The notes: generated from the letters alone by a model not told the origin. 64,000 bases of DNA from Sva-07 sp963829585 (GCA_963829585.1 CAWHJD010000025.1:18611-82610); one strand, 5' to 3'. Positions 18,450 to 27,977 are shown, counted from the first letter of the stretch. Numbers and translations are program-made.

Positions 18450-19172
18450 CCTCGCGGCTCGTCTCCCTCTGCCTCGATGCAAATGATCCGTTCCGTCTCG
18501 CGCGTTTCTGGTCCGAAGCTCTGCACTGGGAGCTCGACGACGACACCAGCGGTGAGGTCCGTCTCGTGCCGACCGATGGCACCAGATTCCAGATCCTGTT
18601 CGAACCGGTCCCGGAGCGCAAGACAAGCAAGAACCGCATTCATCTCGATCTGACGACGACCTCGATCGATGATCAGCGGGACACGACCGCGACGTTGGTC
18701 GAGCTCGGTGGCCGCTCCATCGACATCGGTCAGTCTCCTGACGAGGGCCATGTCGTGCTCGCTGATCCCGAAGGGAACGAGTTCTGCCTCATCGAGCCGG
18801 GTAACAAGTTCCTTGCCGGTTGCGGACGTCTCGGAGCGATCAACTGCGACGGGACGCGGGCCACCGGGTACTTCTGGAGTGAGGCGCTCGGGTGGCCGTT
18901 GGTCTGGGATCAGGACGAGGAGACCGCGATCCGCGCGCCCGACGGCACTGGTCCGCTCATCACCTGGAGTGGTCCGCCGCTCATCCCGAAGATCGGCAAG
19001 AACCGACTCCATCTCGACATCGCTCCGGCCGCCCACGTCGACCAGCGAGACGAGGTCGACCGTCTCGTCGCCATCGGGGCGACTCGAATCGACATCGGCC
19101 AAGGTCGACGTGAGTTGGGTGGTCATGGCCGACCCCGACGACAACGAGTTCTGCGTATTGAGCCCCCGATGA
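18446..19172 (+). CDS. Two-domain VOC (glyoxalase-like) protein, frameshifted near 19104
   Basis: Two VOC half-barrels occur in tandem, each opening with a (F/Y)FWSEAL or RFWSEAL helix and ending with a metal-face strand (LADPEGNEFCLIEP in the first). The second copy loses frame near 19103-19107. Its expected end (MADPDDNEFCVLSPR, stop 19170-19172) is one base out, so one extra base is inferred. Restored length is about 241 residues. Such proteins bind small substrates in enzymes or resistance proteins. Its ATG overlaps the stop of the winged-helix hydrolase, which implies a functional link. Confidence 0.75.
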
Positions 19173-19230
19173 GGCCGACGCGGGGGAGAGGGTGCATGAA
19201 CCTGGCAATCGGCCCCACTGCGGACGTACG

Positions 19231-20466
19231 GTGAATGGCGTGTGCGACACGATGGTCGTGGTCGAAGCGGGACGGGTGCTCTTCGCGAAGAACTCCGACC
19301 GGGACCCGAACGAGGCGCAACTGCTCGACTGGCAGCCGCGCCGCACCAACGCCGACGGTGCCCGCGTGCGGTGCACGTGGATCGACATCGACGAGGTGCC
19401 CGAGACCCACGCGGTGCTCCTGAGCCGTCCGTTCTGGATGTTCGGCGCCGAGATCGGCGCCAACGAGCACGGCGTCGTCATCGGGAACGAAGCCGTGTTC
19501 ACACGAGCACCGAGGCAGCGGGTCGGCCTGACCGGCATGGATCTGCTTCGGCTCGCACTCGAGCGGTCGACGACAGCCGCAGGGGGCGTCTCGACGATCG
19601 TGGAGTTGCTCGAACGCCACGGCCAGGGTGGCGGCTGCGGTCACGAACACCCGGACTTCACCTACGACAACAGTTTCATCGTTGCCGATCAGCGCGAGGC
19701 GTTCGTGCTCGAGACGGCCGGGCGTGAGTCGGCCGTCGAGCAGGTCACCGCCGGTGCCCGCTCGATCAGCAACGGTCTCACCATCGCCGAGTTCGCCGAC
19801 GGTCGATCACAGCGCTTGCGCACCCACTTCTCCCGCTGTCGTGTCCGTCGCGCCCTCACCCAGGCCGGCGCCGAGCGGGCCACCACCGTGGCCGATCTGA
19901 TGGAGGTGCTGCGCGACCACGGCACGGGCGGGCCGGCACCGCGCTACTCGCCGGTCACCGGTGCCATGTCGGCCCCGTGTATGCACGCGGGAGGGTTGGT
20001 CGCTGCGTCACAGACGACGGCGTCGTGGGTGGCGGAACTCTCGCACGAACGCGCGACCCACTGGTGCACCGCTACGGCTGGGCCGTGCACCGGTCTGTTC
20101 AAGCCGGTCCGTGTCGACGAACCACTCGACCTCGGCCGCGAACCGACCGACCGCTTCGATGCGCGATCCCTGTGGTGGCGCCACGAACTGCTCCATCGCC
20201 GCTGCATGACCGATCCAGGGCATCTGCTGCCGCGATTCGCCGGCGAGCGCGACCAGGTCGAGGCCCGCTGGCTGGCCGACCCGCCCGAACCGGCCGGCGC
20301 GTTCGCCGAGGCCGACCGTCTGCTGGAGCGATGGACGGCTGCGGTGTGCGAAGGCCCGACGACCGACACCCGACCGATCTGGGCCCGCCGCTACTGGGAG
20401 GCGCGAGGACGTCGCGCCGGACTCCCGGACGGACCCGTCGAGCAACCCGAGGAGCGTGCATCATGA
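19231..20466 (+). CDS. Secernin-like C69-family dipeptidase/amidohydrolase
   Basis: A 411-residue NTN-hydrolase-type protein. The start GTG at 19231 gives VNGVCDTMVV, placing Cys5 as the expected nucleophile. The FAKNSDRDPNEAQ block that follows is the hallmark of secernins and C69 peptidases, and GANEHGVVIGNEAVF and an EVLRDHG region follow in order. It probably cleaves an amide or dipeptide. It heads a three-gene unit: its stop overlaps the ATG of the aminotransferase, followed by a kinase-like gene. The substrate is unknown. Confidence 0.85.
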   Translation: MNGVCDTMVVVEAGRVLFAKNSDRDPNEAQLLDWQPRRTNADGARVRCTWIDIDEVPETHAVLLSRPFWMFGAEIGANEHGVVIGNEAVFTRAPRQRVGLTGMDLLRLALERSTTAAGGVSTIVELLERHGQGGGCGHEHPDFTYDNSFIVADQREAFVLETAGRESAVEQVTAGARSISNGLTIAEFADGRSQRLRTHFSRCRVRRALTQAGAERATTVADLMEVLRDHGTGGPAPRYSPVTGAMSAPCMHAGGLVAASQTTASWVAELSHERATHWCTATAGPCTGLFKPVRVDEPLDLGREPTDRFDARSLWWRHELLHRRCMTDPGHLLPRFAGERDQVEARWLADPPEPAGAFAEADRLLERWTAAVCEGPTTDTRPIWARRYWEARGRRAGLPDGPVEQPEERAS

Positions 20467-21689
20467 CGACCCATCCGCCGAGCAGGCAGCCCTACCCGAC
20501 CTCGGGCGCGACCTCGGAGACGTTCGCCGCCCACGTGAACCCCGGCAAGGTGGCCGCCTACGAGGCGTTGGGCCTCGACCTCGTGATGGGTGAACGTCAC
20601 GGGTCACGGTTCCGCGACGCATACGACGGACGATGGCTCTACAACTGCCACTGCAACGGCGGCGTCTTCAACCTCGGCCACCGAAACCCTGCGGTGGTCG
20701 CTGCGGTGCGCGAGGCGATGGACAACCTCGACATCGGCAACCACCACCTCGTGTCGGGCTGGCGTGCCCTGCTGGCCGAGCGGCTCGCCGATTCGACCGG
20801 CGGCCTCCTGCCCGGAGTGGTGTTCGGCGTCGCAGGCGGCGAGGCAGTCGACCTCGCGCTCAAGGTTGCCCGCGCACACACGGGCCGCACCGGGGTCGTC
20901 TCGGCCGTCGGCGGCTACCACGGCCACACGGGGCTGGCAATGGCGGCCGGCGATCCCGAGTACCGCGACCCGTTCGGGCCGAACCTCCCCGGCTTCGTGC
21001 AGGTGCCGTTCAACGATCTCGACGCGCTCGGCCGGGCAGTCGACGACACCACCGCGGCCGTGATCCTCGAGTCGATCCCGGCCACCCTCGGCATGCCGAT
21101 CCCGGCCCCCGGCTACCTCCAGGGGGTACAGCAGCTCTGCCGCGACCGCGGCGCGTGCTTCGTGCTCGACGAGGTGCAGACCGGCCTCGGGCGCACCGGC
21201 TCGATGTGGTACTTCCAACAGGAGGGACTCGAACCCGACATCATCGTCACCGGCAAAGGGTTGAGCGGGGGCGTCTATCCGATCACGGCCACGCTCATGA
21301 CTGCCGAACTCCACGCGTTCTTCGCCCGCCACCCGTTCGTGCACATCTCGACGTTCGGTGGATCCGAGCTCGGCTGTGTCGCGGCGCTCGCCGTGCTCGA
21401 CATCATCGAGGCACCCGGTTTCCTCGACCGCGTGCGTCACCTCGGCGAGCGGTTCGAATCGGGGTTGGCCGGCCTCGACGTCGAGCTCCGTCGGCGAGGC
21501 CTGTTCATGGGCCTCAAGTTCGCCGAGGAGGGCGACGGCCTCGTGGCCACCCGTGACCTGATGGGCGCCGGCGTCTTCGCCGTGTTCGCCAACAACGACA
21601 CGTCGGTGCTCCAGCTCCTGCCGCCGCTGACCGTCACCGACGAGGAGGCCGACGACATCATCTCCATCCTCCGTACCACTCTGGGATGA
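20463..21689 (+). CDS. Class III PLP-dependent aminotransferase
   Basis: A 408-residue protein. The fold-type I markers are in order: NCHCNGGVFNLGHRNP, the GGEAVDLALKVAR helix, GGYHGHTG, VLDEVQTGLGRTG with the PLP-contacting Asp, and TGKGLSGG with Lys265 as the Schiff-base lysine. It transfers the amino group of an omega-amino compound or amino acid to a keto acid. ATG at 20463 overlaps the peptidase stop (ATGA). Position between a peptidase-like and a kinase-like gene suggests a small amide-containing metabolite pathway. Confidence 0.88.
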   Translation: MTTHPPSRQPYPTSGATSETFAAHVNPGKVAAYEALGLDLVMGERHGSRFRDAYDGRWLYNCHCNGGVFNLGHRNPAVVAAVREAMDNLDIGNHHLVSGWRALLAERLADSTGGLLPGVVFGVAGGEAVDLALKVARAHTGRTGVVSAVGGYHGHTGLAMAAGDPEYRDPFGPNLPGFVQVPFNDLDALGRAVDDTTAAVILESIPATLGMPIPAPGYLQGVQQLCRDRGACFVLDEVQTGLGRTGSMWYFQQEGLEPDIIVTGKGLSGGVYPITATLMTAELHAFFARHPFVHISTFGGSELGCVAALAVLDIIEAPGFLDRVRHLGERFESGLAGLDVELRRRGLFMGLKFAEEGDGLVATRDLMGAGVFAVFANNDTSVLQLLPPLTVTDEEADDIISILRTTLG

Positions 21690-21693
21690 CGGC

Positions 21694-22582
21694 GTGATCA
21701 CCGACGGCGAGCTGTTCGACCTCGAGCACACGGTCGAACGGGCACTGAACAGCGGTGACATCTCAGAGCTGTCGTTGCTCGGTGAAGGTGAGATCACCCT
21801 CGTACTGCGCGGCGGCACGGAGGGCGCCTGGGCGTGCAAGCGGCTGCCCCCGTTCGCAACCGGCGAGGCTGCCGAGCGGTATGCGGGCACCATCGACCGG
21901 TACGTCGGTGAGCTGAGACGCCGGGGCGTCAACGTGCTCGACACCGACGTACGTCGGATCGCCGGCGCACCGATCGGCGGCCGCGAGACGACCGTTCTCT
22001 ACTGCGTGCAGCCGGTTCTGCCGCCGAGAACCCAGGCTGTCGACGTGGCACGCGATGACTCCAACGGGGCGCCGACACTGCTCGCTGACATCGTCGAGGT
22101 GGTGCTGTCGACGGTCGACGCGACCGCGGGGCTCGACGCGCAGCTGTCGAACTGGGCGGTGGTCGAGGGCCGGCTCACCTACTTCGACGTCACGACCCCG
22201 CTGCTTCGCCGTGCCGACGGCACGACCGAACTCGACACCGAGGTGTTCCTCACCTCGATGCCGTGGGCGCTGCGACCACCGGTGCGGCGCTTCGTCGTTC
22301 CCGGCATCATCGAGCGCTATCACGACCCTCGCACGGTCACGCTCGACCTGGCGTCCAACCTCCTCAAAGAGGGTCTCGAGGAACTCGTACCAGCGGTGTT
22401 GGCAGCCACCGCGGGCCGAGTCGCTGTGCCCCTGACACTGGACGAGGTACGCAGCCGACCGTCGCAGCGATGCTCGGACGTGGGCGGCACTCCAGGCCGT
22501 GCGACGCGCCGACCGTGCCTGGCAACGCCACGTCCGGCGCCGTTCCTACCCGTTCCTGCTCCCCAGCCGCAGCAGCTCCTGA
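21694..22582 (+). CDS. Kinase-like (aminoglycoside-phosphotransferase-type) protein, frameshifted near 22447
   Basis: The N-terminal part resembles the small lobe of an APH/DUF6206-type fold (LLGEGEITLVLR, then a WACKRLPPF strand with a Lys). The middle has LDAQLSNWAVV with LTYFDVTTP in place of the catalytic loop and DFG-like strand. The frame drifts near 22445-22450; the natural end (YAADRRSDARTWAALQAV, then SYPFLLPSRSSS, stop 22580-22582) is one base out, so an extra base is likely. Restored length is about 295 residues. Third gene of the peptidase-aminotransferase unit, five bases after it. I place it in this fold by pattern and am not sure of the named family. Confidence 0.6.
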
Positions 22583-22592
22583 CCCGCCCCTT

Positions 22593-22621
22593 CCGCCCGC
22601 CGTCACGGCCGCGGCGGGCGG
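22593..22621. terminator. Bidirectional terminator-like stem-loop
   Basis: A perfect 10-bp G+C stem (22593-22602 pairs with 22612-22621) with a 9-base loop sits between the convergent kinase-like gene and sixA, overlapping the last codons of sixA. There is no T tract, which is common for actinobacterial terminators. Confidence 0.6.
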
Positions 22622-23130
22622 GGCATGAACAACGCGTCGATGCGAGCAGCACCTGGGGTGAGGTCCGCCCATGCGCCGTTGAACGAGAGCGTCACGAGTG
22701 CGCCGGTGGGGAGTTTGGTAGCGAGCTGTGCGCGCAGGTCGGCATCGCCCGAACCCACCAGGAGTGAGGCGAGATCCTCGAGGCCCGGATTGTGCCCGAC
22801 GAGCATGGCGCAGCGGACCGTGTCGTCGAGGGTGTGCAGCCGCGTCAGCATGGTGGCGGCGTCTGCCAGGTACAGCTCGTCGGTCAGTTCGATGCCGACG
22901 TGCTTCGGCAGGGCCGCGCGAATGCCCTCCACGGTGTCCACCGTGCGCCGCGACGACGAGCACAGCACGACGTCGGGCCTGTGTTCGGAACGGGTCAGGT
23001 GGTCACGGAGACGTCGCACGGCCTTCGTGCCCCGCGGGGCGAGTGGCCGGTCGTGGTCGTGGAGCGAAGGGTCGTCCCATGCCGACTTGGCATGGCGAAG
23101 GAGGAGGAGATCGCGCTGCACACGCGTCAT
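22603..23130 (-). CDS. sixA: SixA-type phosphohistidine phosphatase
   Basis: A 175-residue histidine phosphatase. The RHG-like motif LLRHAKSAW has catalytic His13 and is of the RHAKS type that marks the SixA branch. The second catalytic His113 lies in VGHNPGLEDL, and CSSSRRTVDTVE is the conserved phosphate-pocket arginine region. SixA removes phosphate from histidine on signalling proteins. The enzyme subfamily is clear; the target protein is not. It converges with the kinase-like gene. Confidence 0.85.
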   Translation of the reverse strand: MTRVQRDLLLLRHAKSAWDDPSLHDHDRPLAPRGTKAVRRLRDHLTRSEHRPDVVLCSSSRRTVDTVEGIRAALPKHVGIELTDELYLADAATMLTRLHTLDDTVRCAMLVGHNPGLEDLASLLVGSGDADLRAQLATKLPTGALVTLSFNGAWADLTPGAARIDALFMPRPPRP

Positions 23131-23162
23131 TCTTGCTCGGGCGCTCGTACAGCCGACCCCAC

Positions 23163-23948
23163 TCAGCTTGTTCCGGTGGTGGCCGTGAAGATCGCCGTCT
23201 CGACCGGACCACCCTCCCAGGCGGGGTGGATCCGGCGGAGACGCTCCACCGACAGGAAGTCAGCGCGGAGGTCGGCCGGCATGACTTCGTAGGGGGAGGT
23301 CTGCGATCGGTGGGTCGCGATGGCCCGCTCGCGCAGGCCGAGGTGCTCGGCGGTGTCGATGATCGTCGTGATCTGGTCTTCGGGCGTGCCGAGTTCAGCG
23401 AATTCGAGGTACTCGCTGTCGGGCTGCCGGCGGTGCAGTTCCTCTGCCCATCGGCGCATGAGTGATTGGGGGAGGCAGTGGTAGTAGAGCCTGGTGTCGG
23501 GCAGCGCCCGACGCTCGACCGCCGAGAGCGTTGCGTCTCGCATGCGTGCGTGATCTCGATGGCCGTCGCTGCCGTCGAGGGTGACGACGACGCTGGGCTC
23601 GAAGTCGTCGATGACCGCGCCGATCGCAGCGGCGACGTCGTGCAGTGGCGTGACGGCGAGTGTGCCCGCTGCAGCGATGCCGTCGATGCCAGAGTCGTGC
23701 CAGTCGAACAGGATCACCCGCTCGACACCAAGGAGCCGGGCGGCGTCTCGTAGCTCGGACTCACGCACGGCGGCCAGCTCTTCTTGCGCGATACCTGAGC
23801 CCGGTGCGGGCGACCCTGCTTCGCCTCGAGTTGCGCAGACGACCAGCGTCGGGACACCAGCCGCGGTGGCATGAGCGATCAGCGAACCACATCCGAACGT
23901 CTCGTCGTCCGGATGGGCCACGGCCACGAGTAGTCGTTCTGGTCGCAT
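23163..23948 (-). CDS. PIG-L family deacetylase
   Basis: A 261-residue zinc-dependent N-acetyl-hydrolase. The metal motif AHPDDETFG (His12, Asp15) near the N-terminus and GSDGHRDHARM, with the third ligand His, in the middle define the LmbE/PIG-L family, which includes MshB and Mca of mycothiol metabolism. The C-terminal HRSQTSP with a Tyr is also typical. A ribosome site (aggagg) precedes ATG at 23948. Which acetylated sugar or mycothiol conjugate it acts on is not decided. It lies 32 bases downstream-facing of sixA, in the same direction. Confidence 0.85.
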   Translation of the reverse strand: MRPERLLVAVAHPDDETFGCGSLIAHATAAGVPTLVVCATRGEAGSPAPGSGIAQEELAAVRESELRDAARLLGVERVILFDWHDSGIDGIAAAGTLAVTPLHDVAAAIGAVIDDFEPSVVVTLDGSDGHRDHARMRDATLSAVERRALPDTRLYYHCLPQSLMRRWAEELHRRQPDSEYLEFAELGTPEDQITTIIDTAEHLGLRERAIATHRSQTSPYEVMPADLRADFLSVERLRRIHPAWEGGPVETAIFTATTGTS

Positions 23949-24052
23949 CCGCGTCCTCCTGTCACCTGGAATGCTGCAGATGGCAGCACCGAGCGCGGCA
24001 TCGTAGACGCAGTTGTCAGGACACGAACTGGACGACCTGTAATCTCACGTCG

Positions 24053-26110
24053 GTGGAGCCCGGTTCACCACACCCGCTCGGGGCCCGCGTGGTGGCTGGC
24101 GGTGCCGGGTTCAGCGTGTTCTCCCGCAACGCGCGATACGTGGAGCTGCTCCTCTACGACGGAGTCGACGACGTCGAGCCGGCTCGGGTGATCACCCTCG
24201 ATCCGAAGACCAACCGCACCTACCACTACTGGCACACGTTCGTACCGGGGGTCGGTGCGGGCCAGATCTACGCCTATCGGGCGCACGGTCCGTCGATCGG
24301 CCCGCTCGGCGCACGCTTCGATGGAGACAAGGTGCTGATCGACCCGTACGGGCGAGCCGTTGCCGAACCCGCCGACTATCGCCGCGTCGCGGCGGCGACC
24401 CCAGGGCGCAACGATGCGCACGCGTTCAAGAGCGTGGTCACCGATGTCGACGCCTACGACTGGCAAGGTGACACACCGCTGCGCCGACCGTTCGCTCAGA
24501 CGATCATCTACGAGTTGCACGTCCGCGGGTTCACCAAGCACCCGAACTCTGGTGTGTCGCCGGAGCGACGGGGGACGTACGCCGGTTTGATCGAGAAGAT
24601 CCCGTACCTCGTCGACCTCGGCGTCACTGCGGTCGAGCTCCTCCCGGTGTTCCAGTTCGACGCGCAGGACGCGCCAACCGGCCTCGTGAACTACTGGGGG
24701 TATGCGCCGGTCTCGCTGTTCGCACCCCATGTCGCGTACAGCTCCCGGAGCGATCCGCTCGGTGCTCTCGACGAGTTCCGCGACATGGTCAAGGCTCTCC
24801 ATCGCGCCGGTATCGAGGTGATCCTCGACGTCGTGTTCAATCACACGGCAGAGGGTGGCGAGCACGGGCCCACGCTGAGCATGCGCGGTCTCGATTGCCC
24901 GACCTACTACATGCTCGACACCGAGGGTCGTTTCGCCGACTACTCGGGCACGGGCAACACCCTCAACGCGAATCAGTCGGTCGTGCGCCGGATGATCATC
25001 GACAGCCTCCACTACTGGGTCGACGTGATGCACGTGGACGGGTTCCGGTTCGATCTGGCCTCGATCCTGTCGCGCGGCGAGGACGGTCAGCCACTGCCCA
25101 CGCCACCCGTGCTGTGGGACATCGAGTCGGATCCGGTGTTGGCCGGCACCAAGCTGATCGCCGAAGCGTGGGATGCCGCCGGTCTCTACCAGGTGGGCAC
25201 GTTCGTCGGCGACAGCTGGAAGGAGTGGAACGGGAAGTTCCGCGACGACGTGCGGGCCTTCCTGCGCGGTGACCCGGGCATGGTTCCCCGGCTCGCCGAT
25301 CGGCTGCTCGGCAGTCCCGATCTCTACGGCGACACGCCTCGTGAACCCGAGCAGAGCATCAACTTCGTGACCTGCCACGACGGCTTCACGCTCGCCGATG
25401 TCGTCTCCTACGACCGCAAGCACAACGAGGCGAACAGGGAGGACAACCGCGACGGTGCCGATCACAACTCCAGCTGGAACTGCGGGGTCGAGGGACCCAC
25501 CGACGACCCCGAGATCGAAGCGCTGCGGCTCCGGCAGATCAAGAATTTCCTGGCCGTCAACCTCTTGTCGCTCGGAGCGCCGATGTTGACGATGGGTGAC
25601 GAGGTGCGCCGGACCCAGCGCGGGAACAACAACGCGTACTGCCAGGACAACGACATCAGCTGGTTCGACTGGACGAACGTGACCCGCCATGCGGAGATCC
25701 ACCGCTTCGTGAAGATGCTGATCCGCATTCGTGCCATTCGTGAGTCCGTGTCCACCGAGCACGACCTGACGCTCGCCGAACTCGTGCATCGCGCCGACAT
25801 CCGCCTCCACGGCGTGCAGCTCGACCAGCCCGACCTGGCCGACCATTCGCACAGCCTCGCCCTCACTGCGCAGAGCCTGTCGGGCGATCTGCTCATGCAC
25901 TTCGCGGTCAGCGCCCACTGGGAGCCGCTGCAGTTCGAGCTTCCGAGCCTCCCGACCTGGGCTTCCAGCGGCTGGCTCCGCGTCATCGACACCTCGCTTC
26001 CCAGCCCGCTCGACATCGTCGAGCCCCTGTCTGCGGTGCCGGTGACCGGCCCCACCTATCTCGTGTCCCCCCGCACCGCGGTCATGCTGTTCGCCCTGGC
26101 GACCACGTAG
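24053..26110 (+). CDS. glgX: Glycogen debranching enzyme GlgX (isoamylase type)
   Basis: A 685-residue GH13 enzyme that removes alpha-1,6 branches from glycogen. An N-terminal CBM48 domain (GGAGFSVFSRNARYVELLLYD) precedes the catalytic barrel. Conserved GH13 regions are in order: DVVFNHTAEGG, VDGFRFDLA (nucleophile Asp), LIAEAWDAAG (acid/base Glu) and FVTCHDGFTLAD (transition-state Asp). GlgX-type GDEVRRTQRGNNNAYCQDN and ISWFDW follow. GTG at 24053 gives a normal N-terminus (VEPGSPHPLGA); the frame is open further upstream but without homology. No other glycogen gene is next to it. Confidence 0.92.
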   Translation: MEPGSPHPLGARVVAGGAGFSVFSRNARYVELLLYDGVDDVEPARVITLDPKTNRTYHYWHTFVPGVGAGQIYAYRAHGPSIGPLGARFDGDKVLIDPYGRAVAEPADYRRVAAATPGRNDAHAFKSVVTDVDAYDWQGDTPLRRPFAQTIIYELHVRGFTKHPNSGVSPERRGTYAGLIEKIPYLVDLGVTAVELLPVFQFDAQDAPTGLVNYWGYAPVSLFAPHVAYSSRSDPLGALDEFRDMVKALHRAGIEVILDVVFNHTAEGGEHGPTLSMRGLDCPTYYMLDTEGRFADYSGTGNTLNANQSVVRRMIIDSLHYWVDVMHVDGFRFDLASILSRGEDGQPLPTPPVLWDIESDPVLAGTKLIAEAWDAAGLYQVGTFVGDSWKEWNGKFRDDVRAFLRGDPGMVPRLADRLLGSPDLYGDTPREPEQSINFVTCHDGFTLADVVSYDRKHNEANREDNRDGADHNSSWNCGVEGPTDDPEIEALRLRQIKNFLAVNLLSLGAPMLTMGDEVRRTQRGNNNAYCQDNDISWFDWTNVTRHAEIHRFVKMLIRIRAIRESVSTEHDLTLAELVHRADIRLHGVQLDQPDLADHSHSLALTAQSLSGDLLMHFAVSAHWEPLQFELPSLPTWASSGWLRVIDTSLPSPLDIVEPLSAVPVTGPTYLVSPRTAVMLFALATT

Positions 26111-26150
26111 CGATCGCACGATCAGACGGGCGGATCTACCATGGCTGCGG

Positions 26151-27164
26151 ATGATCCGGCACTGCGTTCTCCTCAGATTCCGAGCGGAGGTCGGCAACAG
26201 CGACAAGGATGCGATCTATCAGCGGCTCGCGTCCCTGCAGAGCGTGTTGCCGGGCTTCGAACGGATCGTGTGCGGCGCCAACTCGAGCGCCGAGGGCCTG
26301 GCTCAGGGGTTCGACGACGGGTTCGTGATCGAGTTCGTCGACGCGTCGGCACGAGACGCCTATCTCGCGCATCCCGACCACCAGCTCGCAGGAGCAGCCC
26401 TGGTCGCCATGCTCGACGGTGGACCCGCCGGACTCGTCGTGTTCGACCTCGACGACGATGTACGGCGAGTATCGCCCGCCGCTCATGTCGATCTCAGTCA
26501 TGTGATCACCGACGGCATGGTCACCTACCCGGGACTGCCGAGTCCGCTCGTTGCCGACCATCTCTCGCGTGACGCCGCCGAGGAGATCTACGGCGCTGGG
26601 ATCACGTTCCAGATCGGACTGGTGACGATGTGCACCAATACCGGCACCTACCTGGATGTTCCGTTCCACCGCTATGCCGACGGTCACGACCTCGCGGGGC
26701 TCGCGATCGACCGCGTCGCTGCTGTTGATGCGGTGCGGTTGGACTGCCGTGGTCGACGAGCCATCGAACTCGACGACGTCGACGTCGGCGCGCTGAGGGG
26801 CAAGGCCGTGTTGATCTGGACGGATCACAGCAGGCACTGGGGAACCGAGGCGTACTTCCGTGATCACCCGGCGCTCACCGCTGCTGCAGCAGAGCGGCTC
26901 CGTGACAACGACGTCGCCTGCGTCGGGATCGACTCGCTGAACATCGACGCCACCGAGGGAACCGGCGAGCGTCCCGTCCATTCCATCCTGCTACGGGCTG
27001 ACATCCCGATCATCGAACACCTGACCAACCTCGAGGCCATACCGAGCGCGGGGTTCACGTTCACCGCCGTGCCACCGAAGATCGCAGGGGCGGGCACCTT
27101 CACGGTGAGGGCGTACGCGACCGTTCCGCGCTCGACGGCACGATGCCGTCAGGGGGCGGCGTAG
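26151..27164 (+). CDS. Dabb-domain/cyclase-family (kynurenine-formamidase-like) fusion
   Basis: A 337-residue fusion. Residues 1-100 form a stress-responsive alpha/beta barrel (Dabb) domain starting MIRHCVLLRF. Residues about 112-330 are a cyclase-family hydrolase: AHVDLSHVITDGMVTYPGLP, then TNTGTYLDVPFHRY, where the usual HxGTHxDxPxH metal motif has Asn and Tyr substitutions, so one or two metal ligands may be lost. The rest (VGIDSLNID, LTNLEAIP) matches the family. Cyclase-family proteins hydrolyse N-formyl-kynurenine or cyclise polyketides. The end overlaps the convergent esterase by about 16 bases. Confidence 0.8.
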   Translation: MIRHCVLLRFRAEVGNSDKDAIYQRLASLQSVLPGFERIVCGANSSAEGLAQGFDDGFVIEFVDASARDAYLAHPDHQLAGAALVAMLDGGPAGLVVFDLDDDVRRVSPAAHVDLSHVITDGMVTYPGLPSPLVADHLSRDAAEEIYGAGITFQIGLVTMCTNTGTYLDVPFHRYADGHDLAGLAIDRVAAVDAVRLDCRGRRAIELDDVDVGALRGKAVLIWTDHSRHWGTEAYFRDHPALTAAAAERLRDNDVACVGIDSLNIDATEGTGERPVHSILLRADIPIIEHLTNLEAIPSAGFTFTAVPPKIAGAGTFTVRAYATVPRSTARCRQGAA

Positions 27165-27955
27165 AGATGGCGGAGGCCGCGTGACAGAGACGCAGGCACG
27201 AGCGTCACGTGGTGCTCGTCGGCGAAGACCACGGTCTGGGTGTCGACGCCCGCGTCGGTGCACAGCTGCCCGAACGCAACTGCGTTTCGCACCATGCCGG
27301 CCGCCTCGCGCTGCGCGGCGTCGGCGAACTGCTGTGGCCACACCAGGGTCATGTCTCCCTCCTCGCGCTCGCCGGCGCTGATGAATGCACGCGAACCCGT
27401 TCGATCCGGCAGCCCCTCGTCGAGCATGCGGCCGTGGTGCCACCACAGCGACGGGCTCATGGCAAGGAGATGGGCGAACACGTCGGGCCGCTCGCGCCAG
27501 GCCCAGGCGGCGAACAGCCCCGACAGCGACCAACCGCCGATGGATGTCTCGCTCACCTCCATACGGCCGTGTACGGCCGGGAGCACGCGATCGACGAGCA
27601 GCCCGAGGAACGAATCGGCGCCACCGGTGCCGTGGCGGATCATCGTGTTGTCATCGGCGAAGGGCTCGGGCAGCACCCAGTCGAAAGGGGTGAAGTCGCG
27701 GAAACGGGTGGAGAAGTAGTCGAGTGGATCGGAGCTGTCGCGCCAGACACCCACCACTGCAACGGGGGGCAGCGCTCCCATGGTGACGAGCGTGACCGTA
27801 CGGGCGTACTCCGCAGCGGTGAGGAACATCGACTGTCCGTCGAGCAGCAGCAGCAGCGGCACCGGACCGTTCGGCCGCTGGGGGAGCGCGAGCGCCACGC
27901 GCAGATCGCCCTCCATCCAGGTCTCGGTGCCGGGCACGACGTAGTGGTCCGCCAT
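27149..27955 (-). CDS. Putative esterase (Esterase-D/enterochelin-esterase fold)
   Basis: A 268-residue alpha/beta hydrolase. The oxyanion region LLLLLDGQSMF and the nucleophile elbow ETSIGGWSLSG, with Ser as nucleophile, match the putative-esterase (Fes/ESD) family. A late Glu/Asp region (SAGEREEGD) and a His near the end (DEHHVTLVP) complete the triad. It has no signal peptide and is presumably cytoplasmic. It lies 22 bases after the lipoprotein gene on the same strand, so the two may be co-transcribed. The substrate is unknown. Confidence 0.8.
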   Translation of the reverse strand: MADHYVVPGTETWMEGDLRVALALPQRPNGPVPLLLLLDGQSMFLTAAEYARTVTLVTMGALPPVAVVGVWRDSSDPLDYFSTRFRDFTPFDWVLPEPFADDNTMIRHGTGGADSFLGLLVDRVLPAVHGRMEVSETSIGGWSLSGLFAAWAWRERPDVFAHLLAMSPSLWWHHGRMLDEGLPDRTGSRAFISAGEREEGDMTLVWPQQFADAAQREAAGMVRNAVAFGQLCTDAGVDTQTVVFADEHHVTLVPASLSRGLRHLYAAP

Positions 27956-27977
27956 CGGCGCCAGCGTAGACGAGCAC

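Noticed and set aside
24065..26206. A 713-codon open frame on the minus strand, opposite glgX
   Set aside because: It is an antisense shadow of the GH13 gene: high G+C keeps the frame open, but the product has no domain logic and the plus-strand protein has every catalytic motif.
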